Shown: positions 55,203-61,490 of the stretch, in pieces
Layout of the letters: each line of letters starts with the position of its first letter
How positions within the stretch are numbered: position 1 is the stretch's first letter
Origin: CAXOVX01 sp964213345
GTDB lineage: Bacteria; Pseudomonadota; Alphaproteobacteria; Rickettsiales; Midichloriaceae
Direction: 5' to 3'
Assembly (NCBI GenBank): GCA_964213345.1
Contig: CAXOVX010000016.1
Location: 1 to 62,097 of the forward strand
DNA length: 62,097 nucleotides
Notes under the pieces: generated by a model
Seen by the model: the letters and a program-made list of their open reading frames with translations, nothing else
Databases searched by the model: none
What the model was told of the DNA's origin: nothing
Translations under genes and position numbers: made by a program

Positions 55203-55919
55203 CTAATCCTTCTTTTGTACTTCTGCCCATGGGCGTTGATTTTTATTTAATGCTCTTGCTCCAGATTCAAGTGCTGCACGTTCTTCATTGATGATACTTT
55301 CAAGTTCAGCTCTATATTGCTGTTGTGTCCAACCCTCAACTTGCCCCCTCTCATACGCGTCATTCATCTTTCGTCCCAATTTCTCACTAACAACGTCCAA
55401 ATGTCTGCCACCATGAACAGATTTTGTTGGATCATATTCAGCTTTAGTAGGTAGTTTTATCTTATTTATTGTTTCATCATATGACATACCAGCAGCCTCA
55501 AATAGTTTGCTGTTTTTAGTATTTTCGTTCGTATGGCTAATAATATGGTGTGTTTGGAATTGCCCCTCAGCAGTAGATTCAACTATAGTTTCACCTAGAT
55601 GTGGCTGCACCTCATGAATTTTTATATCAGCAGGTTTTTTGACATGTTTAAAGTCCCATTTTTTGAGTATAGGGCCAATTTTGCTCGCCAAGCTGCTACC
55701 GGCAGATATAGTTGCGATTGTGCCCAGGGCAGCCAAAGCTGCTGCTTCATCATACGTAAGTTCTGGATTTTTTCTTTGCAGCAAATTAGCACCTTTATGT
55801 GTTACAGCTGTAAACACCGCCTCAATCTCCCCTCCAGCGACCTTATCAAGCACTACACCGCCGATCTCGCTCCTCACAGCATTTACAGTTCCCCCTGGTC
55901 CTGCAACTATTGTCTCCAC
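55203..55919 (-). CDS. Polymorphic toxin module 1: pre-toxin region plus AHH-type HNH nuclease
   Basis: Residues 1-~95 are the shared pre-toxin region (AGPGGTVNAVRSEIGGVV, LASKIGPILKKWDFKHVKKP). The C-terminal ~125 residues contain GQFQTHHIISHTNENTKN, the A/T-H-H motif of the AHH branch of HNH nucleases, then KLFEAAGMSYDETINKIKLP and HGGRHLDVV. These toxins cleave DNA or RNA. The only start is GTG at 55919, right at the edge of an R1 element; upstream pre-toxin DNA found in module 2 is missing. It therefore looks like a displaced tip rather than a complete toxin. The immunity gene begins 2 bases after its stop. Confidence 0.8.
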   Translation of the reverse strand: METIVAGPGGTVNAVRSEIGGVVLDKVAGGEIEAVFTAVTHKGANLLQRKNPELTYDEAAALAALGTIATISAGSSLASKIGPILKKWDFKHVKKPADIKIHEVQPHLGETIVESTAEGQFQTHHIISHTNENTKNSKLFEAAGMSYDETINKIKLPTKAEYDPTKSVHGGRHLDVVSEKLGRKMNDAYERGQVEGWTQQQYRAELESIINEERAALESGARALNKNQRPWAEVQKKD

Positions 55920-55920
55920 A

Positions 55921-56049
55921 ATACCGGATTACCTTTTTGACATACACTTCGTCATGCTTCCGGATTCAGACTCAGTCATGTATATCAAATACACTCCTTC
56001 GCCCTCACCATCGCACTCCTATTGTCTGCCTAAAAATGAAATCCGGTAT
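55921..56049 (-). repeat. R1 element at the upstream edge of toxin module 1
   Basis: The ends ATACCGGATT and AATCCGGTAT are a perfect 10-bp inverted repeat. Internal blocks GATTCAGACTCAGTCATG and CTCCTTCGCCCTCACCATCG are R1-typical. It adjoins TGTGGAGACAATAGTTGC, the point where the pre-toxin homology resumes. Confidence 0.85.
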
Positions 56050-56066
56050 ATCGCGCTTCTTCAACC

Positions 56067-56537
56067 CTACATGCGTCCTTCTTGCTTTTTCAAATCCTCG
56101 ATAAATTTGCAAAATTCTACATTATCCTTCTCATTTTCCATGAATATTTCAAATGCTCCTCGACTTGCCTTATGCACTTTTGGTAAATATGGCGATTCTA
56201 AAAATTCTTGGTTGGTATAGCAATTATCTCCTAAAGGACGTAAATATTTCGCTACCTCATATAATGCTTCAGCTTCTTTCACACTTTTCAAATACCAGCC
56301 AATACATTCATTCGGCATTTCTTCTTTTTCTAAAAAGTCTCGAAAATCTAATTCATCAAATATCATTTCGATTGCACAGCATATTCCATTACGAAAACTA
56401 GGTTTGTCACCTTTTTTTATCCAATTGCGCTTTTGGTATTCTGGATCCATTAAGTCTAAGAATTCTCTAATTAACCGACCTCTTCTTTGACCAAATTCAA
56501 CATCCTTCATCCAATAATTTATATCTATTTTACTCAT
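56067..56537 (-). CDS. Immunity-like protein for toxin 2
   Basis: A 156-residue acidic protein with FLDLMDPEYQKRNWIKKGDK, AIEMIFDELDF and ESPYLPKVHKASRGAFEIFM. The order resembles the SCO4402-type family (L-x-D-P-x-Y-Q near the start, F-D-D in the middle, P-x-W-x-x-V-x-x-A-R near the end), which occurs as an immunity protein next to polymorphic toxins. Its ATG overlaps the toxin 2 stop in an ATGA, so the two are translationally coupled. The family match is from memory and moderate. Confidence 0.65.
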   Translation of the reverse strand: MSKIDINYWMKDVEFGQRRGRLIREFLDLMDPEYQKRNWIKKGDKPSFRNGICCAIEMIFDELDFRDFLEKEEMPNECIGWYLKSVKEAEALYEVAKYLRPLGDNCYTNQEFLESPYLPKVHKASRGAFEIFMENEKDNVEFCKFIEDLKKQEGRM

Positions 56538-57643
56538 TTTTTATCAAATTCTTTCCAATATTTATATTCTTCTAAAGGTATGTGAGCTTCTTCCAAATCA
56601 GCCGTTTTAATACCATTTTGCTCTATAATTGGATTACCATCCTTACCAATCACCTTACCATTACTTACAACTTTTACATAATCTTGTTGTTGTGAAGGCC
56701 ACTGTTTTGTCGGATCACCCTTCATTATTCGTACATCGTATTGTGAATTTTTGCCACTTATAAATCTGATGCCTGGTGTAGGATTAGTTTTACTTTCGAA
56801 ACTATTTGCTAACTGTCCACCAGTTTTTCTCAAAGATTCTGGTATTTTCTCCAGTATCTGTTTATCAACCTGCCAGCCGGTATTTTTCACCAAGGCATCA
56901 ACTATAGTGTTTGGATCACCTGTTTTTAATGCCTCTGTGAGTTGCGTTTTTATTTCTGGAGTGTATTTAACAACGTTGTCATGTGATTTTGCGACTTCGC
57001 CTAAATCACTCACATCTACGCCACCATGCGTCCCGGGTGTCTCATACACATTAACACCAGCAGGTTTTTTGATGTGTTTAAAGTCCCATTTTTTGAGTAT
57101 GGGGCCAATTTTGCTTGCCAAGCTGCTACCAGCAGATATAGTTGCGATTGTGCCTAATGTAGCCAGTGCAACAGCCTCACCATATGTCAGCTCTGGGTTC
57201 TTCTCCTGCAGTAAGCCAGCGCCTTTATGCGTTACAGCCGTAAACACCGCCTCAATCTCCCCTCCAGCAACCTTATCGAGCACTGCACCGCCGATCTCAC
57301 TCCTCACAGCATTTATAGCCCCCCCTGGTCCTGCAAGTATCGTCTCCACAACAGCATTCACAACACTAAATCCCCACCTCGCTAACGTCGGATGTTTAGC
57401 TGCAAACTCAGCATACCACTGCAGTCCATCTTGTGCTTTGTGTGCTGCCCACTTGATATACGTTGATTTTTCCCCTTTTAGTAATATATTTTCAGTTTCA
57501 GCTCTAATATCAGCATTTTCCACTCTTCTATGATCCACATATTCACGGGTAGCCAACTTCTCTTCATAACTCAGCTCGTTATATTTCTTACCCGATGCAA
57601 GTGCTCCAATGTTCCCTTCTATTGGATGCTCATCTAAATTCAA
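56534..57643 (-). CDS. Polymorphic toxin module 2: longest pre-toxin region plus a possible BECR-fold RNase
   Basis: The first ~200 of 369 residues are the most complete pre-toxin region (NIGALASGKKYNELSYEEKL, GLQWYAEFAAKHPTLARWGF, EAVALATLGTIATISAGSSL). Only this copy has the polar N-terminal part. The C-terminal ~165 residues have NPTPGIRFISGKNSQYDVRI, MKGDPTKQWPSQQQDYVKVV and EAHIPLEEYKYWKEF. The pattern of a substrate strand D-V-R-I-M, a turn with N-G-K-V and a final H-I-P resembles Ntox21/CdiA-CT-like members of the barnase-EndoU-colicin E5/D-RelE superfamily; this is a tentative call. The frame begins with TTG directly after a stop codon, so no normal start exists. Confidence 0.75.
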   Translation of the reverse strand: MNLDEHPIEGNIGALASGKKYNELSYEEKLATREYVDHRRVENADIRAETENILLKGEKSTYIKWAAHKAQDGLQWYAEFAAKHPTLARWGFSVVNAVVETILAGPGGAINAVRSEIGGAVLDKVAGGEIEAVFTAVTHKGAGLLQEKNPELTYGEAVALATLGTIATISAGSSLASKIGPILKKWDFKHIKKPAGVNVYETPGTHGGVDVSDLGEVAKSHDNVVKYTPEIKTQLTEALKTGDPNTIVDALVKNTGWQVDKQILEKIPESLRKTGGQLANSFESKTNPTPGIRFISGKNSQYDVRIMKGDPTKQWPSQQQDYVKVVSNGKVIGKDGNPIIEQNGIKTADLEEAHIPLEEYKYWKEFDKK

Positions 57644-58026
57644 TCACTACATTTACAGCTCTTACTGTCACAATAAAGGCTGTAAAATTTATTATTTTTT
57701 AAGACAGCTTGTCTTTGTCGATAATTAATGCGTTTAAAATATTGATCTAATATCTTAAATCCAGCAGCAAAATTATTAGGATCTGTTTTTAAGAAATCTA
57801 AAAATATCGGTATATCTAATTGTATTAATAAATTCATATCTAAAGATTCTAAAGAATGCAAAATCTCACTGCTGACAGAATTCCAATCTGAATCCCAATC
57901 TTCTAATTTTACACCGTTATCAAGCAAATATTCTGCCCAATTTTTTAAATCGCATTCACTTATTTTGCTAGATTGCCAATCTAGTAATTTTTGCCTTATT
58001 TCCTCTCTAGTGATTCTTAATTCCAT
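57640..58026 (-). CDS. Immunity-like protein for toxin 3
   Basis: A 128-residue acidic protein starting MELRITREEIRQKLLDWQSS, with ISECDLKNWAEYLLDNGVKL and IPIFLDFLKTDPNNFAAG, and a Cys-rich end SLYCDSKSCKCSD. No named family is recognised, but this all-helical small layout (L-T-R-E-E-I, then W-A-E-x-L) is common beside toxins. Its ATG is 2 bases after the toxin 3 stop, and its TGA abuts the start of module 2. The role as antidote is inferred from position. Confidence 0.6.
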   Translation of the reverse strand: MELRITREEIRQKLLDWQSSKISECDLKNWAEYLLDNGVKLEDWDSDWNSVSSEILHSLESLDMNLLIQLDIPIFLDFLKTDPNNFAAGFKILDQYFKRINYRQRQAVLKNNKFYSLYCDSKSCKCSD

Positions 58027-58028
58027 TT

Positions 58029-58652
58029 TTATTCATCATGTAACAGTTTTGTATTTAACACATTGCCATCAGGGCCTATAGTTTCTTTAAATTCCTTTAT
58101 AAGGTTACCATTTGCATCGATTTCTTGTATATATCTTTTTCCATAACCAGGTGTATTTGCAGGAGAAAAAAATTCTAATCTTTTACTGCCATCTTTAAAC
58201 TCAATAACCTTAAAATTTTTGCTTTTACTAGTAGCCCCACTAAAAAATTTAGATACAGATTCTGCTGAATTTAACTCTATATATGCTTCTTTTGCGTCTT
58301 TCTTATCCAAAAATTCCTTTACTTCAAAAGTTTTATCAGTATCAACATGAATCTCTTTTTCAGCATGAGGTGACATTGTATGTGTCTCATGCAGCTTAAC
58401 GTCAGCAGGGTTTTTGACGTGTTTAAGGTCCCATTTTTTGAGTATGGGGCCAATTTTGCTTGCCAAGCTGCTACCAGCAGATATAGTTGCGATTGTGCCT
58501 AGGGCAGCCAAAGCAGCCGCTTCATCATACGTCAGCTCTGGATTTTTTCTTTGCAGCAAATTAGCACCTTTATGTGTTACAGCTGTAAATACCGCCTCAA
58601 TCTCCCCTCCAGCGACCTTATCCAGCACTGCACCGCCGATCTCGCTCCTCAC
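58029..58652 (-). CDS. Polymorphic toxin module 3: frameshifted pre-toxin region plus unknown toxin domain
   Basis: The frame begins at an in-frame ATG codon (58650-58652) within the pre-toxin region (MRSEIGGAVLDKVAGGEIE). Upstream DNA to 58746 still encodes HPTLARYGFSVVNAVVETIL, but a 2-base insertion near 58683 (CTGCAAGAGTATCG against CTGCAAGTATCG in module 2) breaks the frame. The homology starts immediately after a TAA that lies 2 bases past the immunity 4 stop. The C-terminal ~115 residues have DGSKRLEFFSPANTPGYGKR, YIQEIDANGNLIKEFKETIG and PDGNVLNTKLLHDE. I cannot name the toxin; the G-Y-G-K-R-Y and G-P-D-G pattern recurs in C-termini of Rhs-type toxins as I recall them. Confidence 0.7.
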   Translation of the reverse strand: MRSEIGGAVLDKVAGGEIEAVFTAVTHKGANLLQRKNPELTYDEAAALAALGTIATISAGSSLASKIGPILKKWDLKHVKNPADVKLHETHTMSPHAEKEIHVDTDKTFEVKEFLDKKDAKEAYIELNSAESVSKFFSGATSKSKNFKVIEFKDGSKRLEFFSPANTPGYGKRYIQEIDANGNLIKEFKETIGPDGNVLNTKLLHDE

Positions 58653-58746
58653 AGCATTTACAGCCCCAGCCGGTCCTGCAAGAGTATCGTCTCCACAACA
58701 GCATTCACAACACTAAACCCATATCGCGCCAACGTCGGATGTTACT

Positions 58747-59229
58747 TTATTTATCATCATCTTCTTCATATAACCCAGGCATCTTTGTTCCCCAAAATCT
58801 ATCTACTTCTTTACAACATTCTTTAGATCTTTCTCCTAGCATATTTACAAGTTTTTTCGTATATTTTTCATCTTTGTCTTCGATATTATTCATTGTTTCC
58901 ATATACTCTTTATCTTTCCATCCTAGGGTATTAGTTAAAGTTTCAAAGAAAAAATATGTAATATCTAAAAATGATTCTTTACCAGAACCACTTAAGAATT
59001 CTTCAATCATGTCTAAAACTTGTTGTACAACGACAAAATTATCATCGCACAGAGCATCCCCTACAAGACTGACAAATGGATACAACTCTATAAGGAACGA
59101 AATATTATTTCCCCATATCTCAGGATTTTCCTCCCAATATTTTTGTGCTTCTGGAATATTTTTGAGCATTTTTTGAATAAAATCTTTTTCTTGTTGTGTA
59201 TAGACAACCGTTCCATTTTCTCTGCTCAT
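58747..59229 (-). CDS. Immunity-like protein for toxin 4
   Basis: A 160-residue acidic protein with FIQKMLKNIPEAQKYWEENP, FIELYPFV-like ELYPFVSLVGDALCDDNFVV, VLDMIEEFLSGSGKESFLDI and YFFFETLTNTLGWKDKEYME. The helical pattern resembles small DUF7674-like proteins found near toxins; that match is weak. Its ATG overlaps the toxin 4 stop in an ATGA, so synthesis is coupled to the toxin module. The antidote role is inferred from position. Confidence 0.6.
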   Translation of the reverse strand: MSRENGTVVYTQQEKDFIQKMLKNIPEAQKYWEENPEIWGNNISFLIELYPFVSLVGDALCDDNFVVVQQVLDMIEEFLSGSGKESFLDITYFFFETLTNTLGWKDKEYMETMNNIEDKDEKYTKKLVNMLGERSKECCKEVDRFWGTKMPGLYEEDDDK

Positions 59230-60020
59230 TTTACACTTCCTTTAAAAGCGTTTTGTAAATCTTTTAGAACATTTTCCGCAGCAGCTCTATCTCCGGGAGG
59301 TGCTGTGGGGTTATTTCGTACCCAACTTTCTAATGCAGTAATATACTGCTCAGCTTTGGTATCATGAAATACGCCACCAACGGGCTCTCCAGTCACCATT
59401 TCGTGCCTCACTGCATCTGCAGTTGTACCACTGCCAACCCTCGCAGTTGGCTTATACATATCATTCATAATTTTATTTAATTTTGGATCTTGCACAACAG
59501 GTCGTTCCATTTTAGCTCTCAGCTCTGTTTTATGCGCTTCATGTCCAACAACATTCTCCGGCACATTATGTCCTGGTTCATCAACTTTTGGCTTGATATT
59601 GGGTTGATTAGTTACTGCATGATCACCACCCAAATCACCATCCGCATGTGTATGCATCCCGACATCTGGCACCTCATGCAGCTTAACATCAGCAGGTTTT
59701 TTGACATATTTAAAGTCCCATTTTTTGAGTATGGGGCCAATTTTGCTCGCCAAGCTGCTACCGGCAGATATAGTTGCGATTGTGCCCAGGGCAGCCAAAG
59801 CAGCCGCTTCATCATACGTCAGCTCCGGATTTTTCTCCTGTATCACACTGGCACTCTTATGCGTTACAGCCGTAAATACCGCCTCAATCTCCCCTCCAGC
59901 GACTCCATCAAGCACCGCACCGCCGATCTCACTCCTCACAGCATTTATAGCCCCCCCTGGTCCTGCAATTATCGTCTCTACCACAGCATTTACAACACTA
60001 AACCCCCATCTCGCTAACAT
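59226..60020 (-). CDS. Polymorphic toxin module 4: pre-toxin region plus unknown toxin domain
   Basis: The frame runs from the shared MLARWGFSVVNAVVETIIA; the same frame is open back to a TAG at about 60218 and encodes LLKGEKSTYIKWAAQKAQAG without an ATG, so 60020 is only the first available start. The C-terminal ~150 residues have a His/Asp-rich linker (GMHTHADGDLGGDHAV), then MERPVVQDPKLNKIMNDMYK, TARVGSGTTADAVRHEMVTG and a final helix DRAAAENVLKDLQNAF. This D-x-M-Y-x-P-T-A-x-V-G-S-G-T-T-A-D-A domain occurs at the end of other large secreted toxins as I recall, but I cannot assign an activity. Confidence 0.75.
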   Translation of the reverse strand: MLARWGFSVVNAVVETIIAGPGGAINAVRSEIGGAVLDGVAGGEIEAVFTAVTHKSASVIQEKNPELTYDEAAALAALGTIATISAGSSLASKIGPILKKWDFKYVKKPADVKLHEVPDVGMHTHADGDLGGDHAVTNQPNIKPKVDEPGHNVPENVVGHEAHKTELRAKMERPVVQDPKLNKIMNDMYKPTARVGSGTTADAVRHEMVTGEPVGGVFHDTKAEQYITALESWVRNNPTAPPGDRAAAENVLKDLQNAFKGSVK

Positions 60021-60225
60021 CGGATGTTTAGCCGCAAACTCAGCATACCACTGCAGCCCAGCCTGTGCCTTTTGTGCCGCCCACTTGATATATGTTGATT
60101 TTTCCCCTTTTAGTAATATATTTTCAGTTTCAGTCCTAACAGCAGTGTTTCCTTGCCTGCTATAGTACGAAATTGTATGAACCTCTATTTTTTCCGCTTC
60201 AGCATTTGCGTCGTTACGCTACGAT

Positions 60226-60702
60226 CTACATCCACCTATCTTTATTTCTTTCTAGTACACCAAATACCGCCTGAACCCTGTTTCGTAAAGTCTTTTCATC
60301 TACATCCATTTCTGGATCAAAATATGCCGAATCACTCGGAGCATATTCTCTAATATACTCATCTATAAAATGCCATATGCCCATAAAAACCATTTCTCCT
60401 TTTATATCTAGCTCTTTTATCCCTCGTTCATATTGTATCAGTATATCCGAACAACTGTCTGACCAAGCCTTTCTATACAGTAGATCAGAATATTCTTCTT
60501 CAAATATTTTTTCCTTACCTTTTAAATTCTTAATTTTATCTGAATAGCCATCAGAATAGCCACTTGCTTTATTTTTATCTAGATCTTCATTTCGTTGCCT
60601 CCAATATTTTTGTCTAAATTCCCAAGCATTAATTTTCTCACTAAGAAAATTTTTCATCATATTGTAATACAGTACAGAATTTCCATATATTGCACTAATC
60701 AT
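60226..60702 (-). CDS. Colicin-D-immunity-like protein for toxin 5
   Basis: A 158-residue protein from the ATG at 60700-60702 (MISAIYGNSVLYYNMMKNFL), which overlaps the toxin 5 TGA as ATGA and is preceded by GGAGGGG, a strong ribosome binding site. The frame is open further upstream, but that part is inside toxin 5. It shows INAWEFRQKYWRQRNEDLDK, FEEEYSDLLYRKAWSDSCSD, FIDEYIREYAPSDSAYFDPE and ends MDVDEKTLRNRVQAVFGVL. The order fits the acidic helical immunity family of colicin D. It presumably binds the toxin 5 tRNase domain. Confidence 0.7.
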   Translation of the reverse strand: MISAIYGNSVLYYNMMKNFLSEKINAWEFRQKYWRQRNEDLDKNKASGYSDGYSDKIKNLKGKEKIFEEEYSDLLYRKAWSDSCSDILIQYERGIKELDIKGEMVFMGIWHFIDEYIREYAPSDSAYFDPEMDVDEKTLRNRVQAVFGVLERNKDRWM

Positions 60703-61433
60703 TGGTCCCCTCCTATTTTGCCTGTTTCTTTTAGATATTTTTGTTGACCGTCGTTTAATTTCCACCCACTAATAAACTCGCCATTTTTATCTTTCATCAC
60801 GTTTAATTCCGTTTTTGGATTGTAATAATGTACTACATCTTGTACTTTCCCTCTGGTATACGTTCCAGCAATTGGAATTGTATCAGGATTAGCGACGTGT
60901 TCTATTAGTTTCTGCTTGAAGAGTTCGCCATTTTGTTTATTCCAATTGCCTTGCACCCCGAATTGCTCAGCGTGTCTAGGAAATTTGGCCTGTACTTGTG
61001 CATCAGGCAGTTTTATTTCACGATTTAACAGATTTTCGTCAATATCAGCATGATGCTTAAATCCACCTCCTGCATCAGTTCCGGCCTTAAAGATTCCGGT
61101 TTCCATTTTTGTTGTGGTAGTGCTCGTGCTTACATCCCCAGCGTGCGTCTCATACACATTAACACCAGCAGGTTTTTTGACGTGTTTAAAGTCCCATTTT
61201 TTGAGTATGGGGCCAATTTTGCTTGCCAAGCTGCTACCAGCAGATATAGTTGCGATTGTGCCTAATGTAGCCAGTGCAACAGCCTCACCATATGTCAGCT
61301 CTGGGTTCTTCTCCTGCAGTAAGCCAGCGCCTTTATGCGTTACAGCCGTAAACACCGCCTCAATCTCCCCTCCAGCAACCTTATCCAGCACTGCACCGCT
61401 TATCTCGCTCCTCACAGCATTCACAGTCCCCAC
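60699..61433 (-). CDS. Polymorphic toxin module 5: pre-toxin region plus colicin-D-like tRNase domain
   Basis: Residues 1-~95 are the shared pre-toxin region (SEISGAVLDKVAGGEIEAVF). After a Ser/Thr linker (DVSTSTTTTKMETG), the C-terminal domain has LPDAQVQAKFPRHAEQFGVQ, KLIEHVANPDTIPIAGTYTR, DVVHYYNPKTELNVMKDKNG and EFISGWKLNDGQQKYL. The block G-T-Y-R, H-Y-Y-N-P-x-T, F-I-S-G-W-K-L is characteristic of colicin D catalytic domains, which cut tRNA-Arg anticodon loops. The first start is GTG at 61433. The frame is open back to the stop of the upstream immunity remnant (about 61490) and encodes KIRYDGKFTTVHLVAGGIV, which is unlike the other modules. Confidence 0.78.
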   Translation of the reverse strand: MGTVNAVRSEISGAVLDKVAGGEIEAVFTAVTHKGAGLLQEKNPELTYGEAVALATLGTIATISAGSSLASKIGPILKKWDFKHVKKPAGVNVYETHAGDVSTSTTTTKMETGIFKAGTDAGGGFKHHADIDENLLNREIKLPDAQVQAKFPRHAEQFGVQGNWNKQNGELFKQKLIEHVANPDTIPIAGTYTRGKVQDVVHYYNPKTELNVMKDKNGEFISGWKLNDGQQKYLKETGKIGGDQ

Positions 61434-61490
61434 AATCCCACCGGCAACCAGATGTACCGTAGTAAATTTCCCATCATATCTAATTTTCTA

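Noticed and set aside
55599..56220. Plus-strand open frames across the toxin array (also 56751-57533, 58414-58716, 59490-60165 and 61114-61527)
   Set aside because: They are mirror images of the repeated pre-toxin region on the minus strand; the repeats make the same false frame recur.
56534..57643. Module 2 as the complete, active toxin gene
   Set aside because: It lacks any secretion or delivery domain, starts with TTG directly after a stop codon, and has no promoter of its own that I can see.
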